From: JALRAP01 sp046302815
Lineage (GTDB): Bacteria > Bacteroidota > Bacteroidia > AKYH767-A > OLB10
DNA length: 24,644 bases
Reading direction: 5' to 3'
NCBI GenBank assembly: GCA_046302815.1
Contig: JBKCHO010000114.1
Coordinates: 1 to 24,644, forward strand
The notes beneath the pieces are model-generated. The model searched no databases. It was not told where the DNA came from and worked only from the letters and a program-made list of their open reading frames with translations. How positions within the stretch are numbered: the first letter of the stretch is position 1; each line of letters starts with the position of its first letter. Positions 1-8,171 of the stretch are shown one piece after another. Position numbers and translations under genes: made by a program.

Positions 1-1643
1 TCCTTTCTCAAAGCCTTCACCGTCTCCCTGGCAATAATCTTGGCGCCAATGGATGCCTGAATGATAATTTCAAACTGTTGGCGCGTTATGAGTTCCTTCA
101 GCTTTTCACAGATTTTCCTTCCGAAACTGTATGAGTGGTCGCGGTGAATTAAAGCGCTAAGTGCATCAACGGGATCACCATTCAGGCGGATATCCAGACG
201 AACCAAATCGGAAGTCGTATAGCCGATCTGATGATAGTCGAAAGAAGCATATCCTTTTGAAATGGATTTCAACTTGTCGTAAAAATCAAAAACGATTTCC
301 GCCAATGGCATCTCGAAAGCAAGTTCAACCCGATCTGTAGTCAGGTAGCTCTGGTTGACGATAACTCCCCTCTTGCCAATGCAAAGTCCCATGACCGGAC
401 CAACGAATTCAGACTTGGTGATGATGGTTGCCTTAATGTAGGGTTCTTCGATCCTGTCTAGTTTGGATGGATCTGGGAAATCGCTGGGGTTGTTAACCTC
501 CAACTCCTCTCCGTTAGTGAGATATGCCTTATAAGAAACGTTGGGAACCGTAGTAATGACGGTCATGTTGAACTCACGCTCCAACCTCTCTTGGATGATT
601 TCCATATGAAGCATTCCAAGGAAGCCGCAACGGAATCCGAAGCCCAACGCGGCCGAGGATTCAGGTTCAAAAACCAATGAGGCATCATTGAGCTGAAGCT
701 TCTCGATGGAAGATCTCAACTCCTCATAATCGTCGGTGTCTACAGGGTAGATTCCTGCAAAAACCATGGGTTTGACATCCTCAAACCCCGTGATGGCTTC
801 TTTGCAAGGATTGCTCACAGTGGTGATGGTATCTCCGACTTTTACCTCTTTTGCTTCCTTGATTCCGGAAATGATATATCCCACATCGCCGGCTTTCACC
901 ACATCTCGGGGTGATTTTTCGAGTTTGAGGATACCGATTTCGTCAGCTTTGTAATCCATTCCAGTGGCTACGAACTTCACATGGTCGTTGGTCTGGATTT
1001 GTCCATCAAAAACACGGAAATAAGCGATAATTCCTCTGAATGAATTGAAAACGGAGTCGAAAATGAGTGCTTTCAAGGGTGCCGAGGGATCTCCTTTGGG
1101 AGAGGGTACCCTGTCAACTATGGCACGCAAAATATCATGAACGCCTATACCGGTTTTACCGGAGGCAGGTATTATTTCTTCTCTCTTGCAGCCAAGGAGG
1201 TCCACAATCTGATCCTTGACCACTTCTGGTTCCGCGGAGGGAAGGTCAATTTTATTCAAAATCGGGATGATGTGCAGATCGTTTTCGAGAGCCAGATATA
1301 GGTTGGAAATGGTTTGAGCTTGAATGCCTTGTGCGGCATCAACGATTAGCAACGCACCCTCACAAGCGGCAATGGATCTTGATACCTCGTATGAGAAATC
1401 GACATGCCCGGGGGTGTCTATCAGATTGAACACATATTTCTTGCCATCCAATTCATAATCCATTTGTATGGCATGGCTTTTTATGGTGATTCCACGCTCG
1501 CGCTCCAAGTCCATATCATCAAGAACCTGAGCCTGTAAATCCCTTTTGGACACGGTGTTGGTGTATTCCAAAAGCCTGTCGGCCAGAGTGCTTTTACCAT
1601 GGTCGATGTGGGCAATGATGCAGAAGTTGCGAATGTGTTCCAT
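1..1643 (-). CDS. lepA: Elongation factor 4 (LepA), 3' end outside window
   Basis: Translational GTPase that acts on the ribosome (back-translocation/ribosome assembly) at the inner face of the membrane. About 547 codons are present; the family is usually about 595-600 residues, so only the last ~50 residues are missing beyond the left edge. Reading from the ATG at 1643 I see the G1 motif AHIDHGKST at residues ~10-18, the G3 motif DTPGHVDF, the G4 motif NKID, and a G5-like ASGKTG, where SAK is more usual. The EF4-specific C-terminal region is recognisable through GFRCGFLGMLHMEI and the stretch PVMGLCIGKRG. The start is well fixed because MEHIRNFCIIAHIDHGKST is the usual EF4 N-terminus. It is divergent from the sigma-factor gene at 1763. 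The identification is certain; only the 3' end is unseen. Confidence 0.97.
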   Translation of the reverse strand, partial: MEHIRNFCIIAHIDHGKSTLADRLLEYTNTVSKRDLQAQVLDDMDLERERGITIKSHAIQMDYELDGKKYVFNLIDTPGHVDFSYEVSRSIAACEGALLIVDAAQGIQAQTISNLYLALENDLHIIPILNKIDLPSAEPEVVKDQIVDLLGCKREEIIPASGKTGIGVHDILRAIVDRVPSPKGDPSAPLKALIFDSVFNSFRGIIAYFRVFDGQIQTNDHVKFVATGMDYKADEIGILKLEKSPRDVVKAGDVGYIISGIKEAKEVKVGDTITTVSNPCKEAITGFEDVKPMVFAGIYPVDTDDYEELRSSIEKLQLNDASLVFEPESSAALGFGFRCGFLGMLHMEIIQERLEREFNMTVITTVPNVSYKAYLTNGEELEVNNPSDFPDPSKLDRIEEPYIKATIITKSEFVGPVMGLCIGKRGVIVNQSYLTTDRVELAFEMPLAEIVFDFYDKLKSISKGYASFDYHQIGYTTSDLVRLDIRLNGDPVDALSALIHRDHSYSFGRKICEKLKELITRQQFEIIIQASIGAKIIARETVKALRK

Positions 1644-1651
1644 AAGGTCTG

Positions 1652-1659
1652 CAAAGGTA
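1652..1659 (-). promoter_or_regulatory. Bacteroidota -7 promoter box upstream of lepA
   Basis: On the minus strand the sequence reads TACCTTTG, an exact match to the Bacteroidota -7 consensus TAnnTTTG, with 8 nt between the box and the lepA ATG. No clear TTG -33 element is seen at 19-21 nt. If transcription starts 4-7 nt after the box, the leader is only a few nucleotides long. Confidence 0.5.
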
Positions 1660-1762
1660 GGGATTATAAAGGCAGTACTCTAGAATGGATAGATATTGAT
1701 AACCAATCATTATTTTTACCAATACACATGCAACCTACAGATAACAAAATCAGTCTTGAACG

Positions 1763-2320
1763 ATGAATAGCGCTGAAATGTCGGAAAAGGAACTGATCGA
1801 AGGATGCATCAGAAACCATCCTGCAGCACAGGAGGCACTGTTTAAAAGATTCAGTGGCAAGATGTTGGCTGTTTGTTGCCGTTATACAGCAAATAAATCG
1901 GAAGCTGAAGACATTCTCCAGGATGGGTTCATAAAAGTGTTCCAAAAACTGGATTTGTTTAGAGGTGATGGATCATTGGAAGGTTGGATAAAGAGGATAA
2001 TGGTTAATACGGCATTGGATTTGTTAAGACGAAACAAAAAACTGATAATGAATGAACTGGGGGAAGAATGGGAGGTTGCAGACCCAGGCTTGAAACCAGG
2101 TGATTCCATCCAAGCAAAAGATCTTATGTTGCTCATTCAAACCCTTCCCAACGGCTTTAGAACCGTATTCAATCTATATGCTATAGAAGGGTATTCGCAT
2201 AAAGAGATAGGAGACTTGCTCGGTATTTCTGAAAGCACATCCAAGTCACAATACTCCAGGGCAAGAGCCCAATTGCAGAAACTATTGGCAACCACAACTA
2301 TTCAAAACGAAAACTTTTGA
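1763..2320 (+). CDS. ECF-family RNA polymerase sigma factor (sigma-70 family)
   Basis: Alternative sigma factor of 185 residues. Region 2 spans residues ~22-90, with the core-binding/-10-binding helices including EAEDILQDGFIKVFQ and the run GWIKRIMVNTALDLLRR. Region 4 spans ~120-176, with the helix-turn-helix GYSHKEIGDLLGISESTSKS followed by the usual R-A-R-A-QL tail. There is no sigma-1 or sigma-3 region, and the length is typical of ECF factors. The downstream gene overlaps by 4 bases (TTGA), so the two are very likely translationally coupled, as is common for ECF sigma/anti-sigma pairs. I saw no convincing promoter of either the housekeeping or a special type in the 119 bases to lepA. The promoter it recognises cannot be read from the window; autoregulation is possible. 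Confidence 0.93.
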   Translation: MNSAEMSEKELIEGCIRNHPAAQEALFKRFSGKMLAVCCRYTANKSEAEDILQDGFIKVFQKLDLFRGDGSLEGWIKRIMVNTALDLLRRNKKLIMNELGEEWEVADPGLKPGDSIQAKDLMLLIQTLPNGFRTVFNLYAIEGYSHKEIGDLLGISESTSKSQYSRARAQLQKLLATTTIQNENF

Positions 2321-3222
2321 AAGAAAAGGACGAAATAGCTGAACTGTTCAGGGATCAACTTGCAAACCACAGCGAGCAAGTTAATCCTGCCTTATGGGCT
2401 AAAATACAAACAGGCATCGCAACCAAGGGAGCTTCAGCGGTTATCGGGGCATCAAAGCTGATTTCGATTGTAAAAACCATTTCAATTGTAGGAGGTTTGG
2501 TTGCAGCGGTTGCTGTGACAACGATTCTGGTAAAAGATTCTGGTAAGGAAAAAATTAATACAGTTATCAAAACCGAAACAGCTCCATATCTTAACGAAGC
2601 TGAGAATACATTGCCATTAGAGATTGGGCCCAAACTTGAAAATTCACAATTTGAGGTATCCAAACCTTCCCACCAATCTCCATCAACAAAAATAACAGCC
2701 GATAATAACTCTGCTTCAACAACAATTGAAAATACGGAACAAGCTGACAAAGAGGCTGTTGGTGATTATAAAAAACCTATAGAATCCAACCAACCCTCTG
2801 ACGAGAACACTTCCAAACCAATAATCACAAATAATAAATCGACTCCAGAGGCAATAGGTTCTGAAAATGCGTCTCCGCAAGCGTCGTTTTCTGGAAGTAA
2901 CCCAGAACCAAGCCGAAATAATGAAAAATTCAATCCTAAAGACTTGTTAAGCAGTCCAATACCAAATATCTTTACCCCCAATGGAGATGGACAAAACGAC
3001 TTGTTTCAGATTCCTTTGTCAGCTCAAGCTAATCACAAGACCCAAATTTTCAATCAAAAGGGACAATTGATAGCCGAATTCGACAGCAAATCTGAAGGGT
3101 GGAATGGAATTTCAAGAGGCGGACAAGAAGCCCTTGAAGGAACCTATTTTTATGTTACTTTTGTCTCTGAGGGCTCTGGCAAAAACGGAGCGATAAAAGG
3201 CACAATTACCCTGAGAAGATAA
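2317..3222 (+). CDS. Single-pass membrane protein, anti-sigma-like position, with C-terminal T9SS type B (CHU_C) domain
   Basis: 301 residues, not recognisable as a named family over its full length. Residues 1-52 are hydrophilic and contain ELFRDQLANHSEQVNPALWAKI, resembling the short cytoplasmic ends of Bacteroidota anti-sigma-like proteins. Residues ~53-72 form one membrane segment (ISIVGGLVAAVAVTTILV). Residues ~80-210 are a low-complexity N/S/T/P/E-rich linker. Residues ~211-301 are a CHU_C/type B domain with the hallmark PNIFTPNGDGQNDLF, a GWNG block and a final GTYFY...GTITLRR. There is no cleavable signal peptide, so the C-terminus should face the periplasm. The start is TTG at 2317, overlapping the sigma stop; no ATG lies in frame for a long way downstream. 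The anti-sigma role is inferred from position and topology. It could instead be a membrane-anchored scaffold protein. Confidence 0.8.
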   Translation: MKEKDEIAELFRDQLANHSEQVNPALWAKIQTGIATKGASAVIGASKLISIVKTISIVGGLVAAVAVTTILVKDSGKEKINTVIKTETAPYLNEAENTLPLEIGPKLENSQFEVSKPSHQSPSTKITADNNSASTTIENTEQADKEAVGDYKKPIESNQPSDENTSKPIITNNKSTPEAIGSENASPQASFSGSNPEPSRNNEKFNPKDLLSSPIPNIFTPNGDGQNDLFQIPLSAQANHKTQIFNQKGQLIAEFDSKSEGWNGISRGGQEALEGTYFYVTFVSEGSGKNGAIKGTITLRR

Positions 3223-3288
3223 CAAACCTTGTTTTTATTAACCTGACCTAATCAATATTCAACCAAAAAATACCAAAATCCATTCCTG

Positions 3289-6200
3289 ATGAAAAAAGTT
3301 TTATCACTGGTAACAGCCCTTGTGCTTGGCATAACGGCATTCACCGCCACGGAGTCAAGGGCTAGTCACGCTGTTGCGGCCGACATCACCTATACCTATG
3401 TGGGTCCGAACCAGTTCTTGTTAACCCTACGCTTGTATAGGGATTGTTTCGGAATTCCAGCACCATCTTCGGCGCAGATTTCCTACACTTCAAGCTGTTT
3501 CCCCGGAGGAAACATCACTTTGCAGCCACTTCCAGGTACGGGTTCTCCAATTCCCAACTCACCGTGTGTGCCTGCAGTAACTACCACCTGCAACGGTGGT
3601 TCCGGCTATGGTGTTGAAGAGTGGATTTACCAAGGTGTAGTTTCCCTTCCTGGACCATGCGTTGATTGGCGCTTTGCATACAACTTGTGTTGTAGAAATG
3701 ACCAAATCAATACCCTTATCAACCCAGCGAGTTTTAATTTGTATGTGTCAACCACACTTGACAATTTTAATTTCCCAACCAATAGCTCTCCAAACTTTTC
3801 CAATATTCCTGTAACCCAGTTCTGTATAGGTAACCAATTTTACTACAGCCAGGGCGCCACAGATGTTGATGGAGATTCATTGGTCTTCTCTTTGGCCATC
3901 TCTGAAACCAACCTTAACCAATCGGTAACTTATGCGCCTGGTTATGGCGCATTAACGCCACTAGCATCCAGCACTCCTACCACTTGCAACCCTAATACTG
4001 GAACTATTTCCTTTACCCCTTCCCTACTCCAAGTGGGCGTTATGGCTGTTGTTTGTGAGGAATACCGCAACGGTGTTAAGATTGGACAGATCAAGCGTGA
4101 CATGCAGATGAAGGTGGTAAGTACATGTATCGGAACTACCCCGGTCATCTTAAATCCCGTTGACCCCAATGGAAACCCTGCACCCTATTACACGGCAAGC
4201 TGCGGTGACACATCGGTTTATGTTGTACTTGACCAACCAGTACAGTGCGGTTCAATTGTAACCACTGACATTCGTATGTTGACTCCACAGGGACTTCCAA
4301 ACCCGGTACTTTCAGCAACACCTGTTAACTGTATCAACGGTCAAACTGATAGTATATTGGTTACCTTTTTCTATCCTCTTACAGCAGGTATTACCTATGC
4401 TTACACAAAGGAAGGTTTTGATGGAAACACATTCTTAAGTGAGTGTGGTGTTGAGGTTCCGGAATTCGACTCACTTGCGTTCAATGTTGTTGACCCAGGT
4501 ATATTCAACACCGAGCCAGTCAATGTTTCTTGTGCATTTGATTCTTTCACGGTTAGCTTCGATTATGAAATCATCTGCAGCACCTTATCAGGAAACGGTT
4601 CCGAATTTGTGTTAGTAGATGCCAACGGAACTACATATCCAGTTTCTGGTACTTCAGGCTGCAACCCAACTCCTGGTGATTACGCTAACATCATCACTTT
4701 CCAATTTCCTCAGTCGGTTATCCCTGCAAGTCCTGCCTACCTGATTGTTCAAAATGGAACCGACTTAAACACTTTCACCAATCGTTGTAACACCTTCATC
4801 CTGCCAGGGGATACTTTAGCTGTTTTGAATGTGACCAATAACTTGGTGATTGACTTAGGAAACCCTCAATCGGCTTGCGATTCTGGTCCATTCCCAACTT
4901 TGGATGCAGGCCTTCCTGGTGCTACCTACACTTGGACGCTCAATGGAAACACTATTCCTGGAGCAACTTCCCAAACCATCAGCGCAGATCAAAACGGCAC
5001 ATATGCTGTGACCGTTACCTTCTCGGCCACTTGTAATGCAACAGACAATGTTAACATCAATATCATTAACACACCTGTTGTGGCATTGGGCAGTGATATC
5101 AATATCTGCGCCATTGATCCGATTCCAGTTCTAGATGCGGGCAATGCTGGTGCAACCTACCAATGGTTCAACGCTGGGTCGGCTATTTCAGGGGCCACTA
5201 GCCAAACCTACCAACCAACTGCCGCTGGAACTTACTCTGTATCCGTTACAAATGCCGGTTTGTGCACAGCAACTGATGAAATCATCATCAACATCTCTCC
5301 TTCTTTACCAGTTTCGTTGCCAACGGATCAAACCATTTGCTCGAATGACCAGCTTCCTGTACTTGATGCCGGATTCCCTGGTTCAACTTACTCTTGGTCA
5401 TTGAATGGCTCATCTATCGGAGGCAATACGCAAACAATAAGTACCACAACTCCTGGAATCTATTCTGTGGTTGTAACTTCAGCTTCTGGATGTACTGGAA
5501 CAGATGACTATAACCTCGCCATTGTTCAGTCGCCATCAGTGTCACTTGGTAACGATATCGGACTTTGCTCCACAGACCCATTCCCTGTTTTGGACGCTGG
5601 AAATCCAGGTGCGGTTTACCAATGGTTTGAATCAGGCAACGCGATTTCTGGTGCAACCTCGCAAACTTATCAACCTACCACGGGAGGTAGCTATTCAGTT
5701 AGCGTAACCAATGGTGGTATTTGCTCCGGTACGGATGACATCACCGTCACTGTATATGCCAACCTGACCGTATCTCTTCCAACCGACCAAACTATTTGCT
5801 CCAACGATCCTTCTCCTGTTTTGGATGCAGGAAATCCAGGGGCGACTTATGCTTGGTCTCTTGATGGAAACCCAGTTGGATCCACCCAAACCATCAACGC
5901 AAGTGCTGCCGGAACCTATTCTGTTCTTGTAACATCCGCCACTGGTTGTACAGGAACCGACAGTTATGTATTGAATGTTGTACAAGCTGTCAACATTTCT
6001 TTGGGGAACGACATACAAATTTGTCCCTCACAACCATTCCCTGTTTTGGATGCTGGCATTTCAGGTTCCACCTTTACTTATCAGTGGTTTGAATCAGGCA
6101 ACCCGATATCAGGCGCCACAAATCAAACCTACCAAACAAGTACCGCCGGCAACTATTCGGTTACTGTTACTAACAGCGGATTGTGTTCTGGAACGGATGC

Positions 6201-6963
6201 CATACTAGTTCAAGTACTCCCCTCTGTTCAAGTAACACTTAGCAATGATCAAATCATTTGCTCCTATGATCCATTGCCACAGCTTGATGCTGGCAACTCC
6301 GGCTCCTCCTATTCTTGGACATTGGATGGATCCCCAATAGGTGGTAATACACAAACTCTGAACACAACTGTGTCTGGAACCTATGCAGTTACTGTAACTT
6401 CACCTGAAGGATGTACTGGAACAGACAACTACAACCTTACCGTAGTTCCATTGCTCAACTTTGATTTGGGATCCGAAATTCTTGTTTGTTTCGATACCGA
6501 GGATGATCCAATCATCAATGCTCCAGCGAACAACCTGAATTCATACTCTTGGACTTTGAATACCGATCCAGGGCTTGCATTACCAAACTCGAGCAGCATC
6601 ACAGCAACAGCTTACGGAATCTATTCTGTAATAATTACCGATCCTGATGGCTGCACCGGCACCGATGCTATTACCGTGACCGAAGCGTGTGAAATCAACA
6701 TTCCGAACATTTTCACTCCCGGCAATGATGACGGCAAAAACGATGTATTCTTTATCGAGAACATCGAGTCCAACCCTGATACTCGTGTGATTATCCTTAA
6801 CAGATGGGGCAAAGAAGTGTTCTCAACCGACAATTATGATAACGCTAACAATAACTGGGATGGCGGAGACCTTCCTGATGGAACTTATTTCTATGTTGTT
6901 GTTACAAAAGCTGGAAAAGAATACAAAGGAGCTGTGAAGCTCTTGAGAGCCGACAAAAATTAA
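3289..6963 (+). CDS. Large secreted Ig-like repeat protein with T9SS type B sorting domain
   Basis: 1224-residue predicted surface protein or adhesin. Residues 1-25 are a signal peptide (MKKVLSLVTALVLGITAFTA, cleavage probably after SRA). Residues ~26-285 are a Cys-rich N-terminal domain beginning SHAVAADITYTYVG and containing LRLYRDC, a domain often seen at the N-terminus of Bacteroidota proteins with gliding-type C-terminal domains. A middle region (~286-518) is followed by eight Ig-like modules of 75-80 residues (519-~1134), most carrying PVLDAG and GTYSV-VT blocks and one Cys pair per module. Residues ~1135-1224 are the CHU_C domain (IPNIFTPGNDDGKNDVFFIE, NRWGKEVF, NWDGGDLPDGTYFY) that directs export by T9SS. 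It lies 66 bases after the membrane-protein gene and is probably co-expressed or controlled with the sigma pair. No catalytic motif is seen; adhesion is inferred. Confidence 0.92.
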   Translation: MKKVLSLVTALVLGITAFTATESRASHAVAADITYTYVGPNQFLLTLRLYRDCFGIPAPSSAQISYTSSCFPGGNITLQPLPGTGSPIPNSPCVPAVTTTCNGGSGYGVEEWIYQGVVSLPGPCVDWRFAYNLCCRNDQINTLINPASFNLYVSTTLDNFNFPTNSSPNFSNIPVTQFCIGNQFYYSQGATDVDGDSLVFSLAISETNLNQSVTYAPGYGALTPLASSTPTTCNPNTGTISFTPSLLQVGVMAVVCEEYRNGVKIGQIKRDMQMKVVSTCIGTTPVILNPVDPNGNPAPYYTASCGDTSVYVVLDQPVQCGSIVTTDIRMLTPQGLPNPVLSATPVNCINGQTDSILVTFFYPLTAGITYAYTKEGFDGNTFLSECGVEVPEFDSLAFNVVDPGIFNTEPVNVSCAFDSFTVSFDYEIICSTLSGNGSEFVLVDANGTTYPVSGTSGCNPTPGDYANIITFQFPQSVIPASPAYLIVQNGTDLNTFTNRCNTFILPGDTLAVLNVTNNLVIDLGNPQSACDSGPFPTLDAGLPGATYTWTLNGNTIPGATSQTISADQNGTYAVTVTFSATCNATDNVNINIINTPVVALGSDINICAIDPIPVLDAGNAGATYQWFNAGSAISGATSQTYQPTAAGTYSVSVTNAGLCTATDEIIINISPSLPVSLPTDQTICSNDQLPVLDAGFPGSTYSWSLNGSSIGGNTQTISTTTPGIYSVVVTSASGCTGTDDYNLAIVQSPSVSLGNDIGLCSTDPFPVLDAGNPGAVYQWFESGNAISGATSQTYQPTTGGSYSVSVTNGGICSGTDDITVTVYANLTVSLPTDQTICSNDPSPVLDAGNPGATYAWSLDGNPVGSTQTINASAAGTYSVLVTSATGCTGTDSYVLNVVQAVNISLGNDIQICPSQPFPVLDAGISGSTFTYQWFESGNPISGATNQTYQTSTAGNYSVTVTNSGLCSGTDAILVQVLPSVQVTLSNDQIICSYDPLPQLDAGNSGSSYSWTLDGSPIGGNTQTLNTTVSGTYAVTVTSPEGCTGTDNYNLTVVPLLNFDLGSEILVCFDTEDDPIINAPANNLNSYSWTLNTDPGLALPNSSSITATAYGIYSVIITDPDGCTGTDAITVTEACEINIPNIFTPGNDDGKNDVFFIENIESNPDTRVIILNRWGKEVFSTDNYDNANNNWDGGDLPDGTYFYVVVTKAGKEYKGAVKLLRADKN
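4843..6690 (+). repeat. Eight tandem Ig-like modules, two alternating types (unit ~459 bp)
   Basis: In-gene repeats start at about 4843, 5077, 5311, 5536, 5767, 5992, 6229 and 6457. Modules 2, 4 and 6 are type A (LGxD start, YQWFxxGxxISGATxQTYQ core). Modules 3, 5 and 7 are type B (start LPTDQTIC in 3 and 5, core YSWSLDGxxxGxTQT). Modules 1 and 8 are diverged. The A+B pair recurs every 152-155 residues (5077, 5536, 5992, 6457), so the array grew by duplicating a two-module unit. Confidence 0.85.
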
Positions 6964-6996
6964 TTGTAGGCTTTAAATTTCAGTAACCTAATAATC

Positions 6997-7031
6997 AAAC
7001 GGCCCATTGCAATTGCAATGGGCCGTTTTGT
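6997..7031 (+). terminator. Intrinsic terminator after the repeat-protein gene
   Basis: A perfect 32-base palindrome (16-bp arms 6997-7012 and 7013-7028, GGCCCATTGC core in the left arm) ends in a T-rich tract. It lies 34 bases after the stop codon at 6963. The A-run before and T-run after make it usable in both directions. Confidence 0.85.
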
Positions 7032-7049
7032 ATTTATTACATTTACGAC

Positions 7050-8003
7050 ATGAAAGTAGTTGACCACTTAAAGAAGGCTCAAAAAACGCTTTTTTCCATG
7101 GAGATTCTTCCTCCATTGAAAGGGAAAAGTGTCAAATCCATTTATGAGCTCATAGACCCCTTGATGGAATTCAAGCCTCCATTCATTGATGTGACCTATC
7201 ATAGGGAAGAGTACATCTATAAAAAACGCGAAGGGGGATACTTGGAAAAAATCGCTATTCGAAAGCGTCCTGGCACTGTGGGTATTTGCTCTGCAATCAT
7301 CAATAGGTATCAGACAGATGCGGTTCCCCATATCATCTGTGGAGGATTTACTAAAGAAGAAACCGAAAACGCGCTCATTGAACTGAATTACCTTGGCATT
7401 GACAATGTGTTGGTGTTAAGAGGGGATCCTATCAAAACCGAGACCCATTTTAGCCCTGAACAGGGTGGACACCATTACGCCATCGATCTTGTAAAACAAG
7501 TGGGTCAAATGAATAAGGGTAGATTCCTTGATGAGGATCTTCAGCAAGCCGATCCTACCAATTTCTGTATCGGTGTAGCTGGATATCCGGAAAAACACTT
7601 TGAGGCTCCAAGTATGAGCTCTGACTTGAAACATTTGAAAAGTAAAATTGAAGCTGGAGCCGATTATATAGTAACGCAAATGTTTTTCGACAACAGTAAG
7701 TTTTTCGCATTTGTAGAAAAATGCAGGCAAGCGGGAATAGATGTACCAATCATTCCCGGATTAAAACCACTTACGACTCGAAAACAGCTAACCTTACTAC
7801 CAAAAACATTTCACATTGATTTACCAGACGACTTGGTGAATGGGATTGAAGGTTGTAAAACCGACGAGGCTGTGAAACAAGTGGGCATAGAATGGTGCAT
7901 TCAGCAATCGAAGGAATTGATGAAAGAGGGATTACCCTGTCTTCACTATTACACCATGGGCAATGCAGAGACCATCAGGAAAATCGCCTCGGCCGTTTTC
8001 TAA
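7050..8003 (+). CDS. metF: Methylenetetrahydrofolate reductase
   Basis: Flavoenzyme reducing 5,10-methylene-THF to 5-methyl-THF, the methyl donor for methionine synthesis; cytoplasmic. The protein is 317 residues, the usual bacterial MetF length, and a single TIM barrel. Visible landmarks are the strand with the catalytic-type Glu at residue 18 (SMEILPP), the HxxxE-like segment TYHREEY at ~49-55, the substrate/FAD-contacting LVLRGDP at ~121-127, and VTQMFFD at ~208-214 with the conserved Gln. It stands alone between a terminator and a convergent gene. A weak -7-like box (TACATTTA, 7038-7045) sits 4 nt before the ATG, and a TTG 22 nt further upstream lies inside the preceding terminator palindrome. 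The family call is secure. Confidence 0.96.
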   Translation: MKVVDHLKKAQKTLFSMEILPPLKGKSVKSIYELIDPLMEFKPPFIDVTYHREEYIYKKREGGYLEKIAIRKRPGTVGICSAIINRYQTDAVPHIICGGFTKEETENALIELNYLGIDNVLVLRGDPIKTETHFSPEQGGHHYAIDLVKQVGQMNKGRFLDEDLQQADPTNFCIGVAGYPEKHFEAPSMSSDLKHLKSKIEAGADYIVTQMFFDNSKFFAFVEKCRQAGIDVPIIPGLKPLTTRKQLTLLPKTFHIDLPDDLVNGIEGCKTDEAVKQVGIEWCIQQSKELMKEGLPCLHYYTMGNAETIRKIASAVF

Positions 8004-8159
8004 GGATAACCACAGCGTCTTCTCATCCCCAATAATTCGGGAGAAAACGATGCCTAATGTGGTTTTATTAAAGTGATACAGGTGTTCGTTTTCAGAAAGG
8101 CTTTTCTCAAAAAGTGAGAACAAACATTTTGTCTGTGAGACTCTACCCAGCAATTCCAC
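7932..8159 (-). CDS. Possible small ORF downstream of the transglycosylase (doubtful)
   Basis: A 75-codon frame starting with GTG at 8159, 12 bases after the stop of the transglycosylase gene on the same strand. Its last ~24 codons run antisense into the end of metF. The non-overlapping part (VSQTKCLFSLFEKSLSENEH...) has a plausible soluble-protein composition, but there is no recognised family and no clear ribosome-binding site. It may simply be an open frame in the 168-base convergent spacer. No function can be offered. Confidence 0.15.
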   Translation of the reverse strand: MELLGRVSQTKCLFSLFEKSLSENEHLYHFNKTTLGIVFSRIIGDEKTLWLSLENGRGDFPDGLCIAHGVIVKTG

Positions 8160-8171
8160 AAACCTGAAAGA

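Noticed and set aside
7994..8049. CGTTTTCT/AGAAAACG inverted repeat after metF as a terminator
   Set aside because: Arms of 8 bp with a loop of about 40 bases and no T-run; too weak to call.
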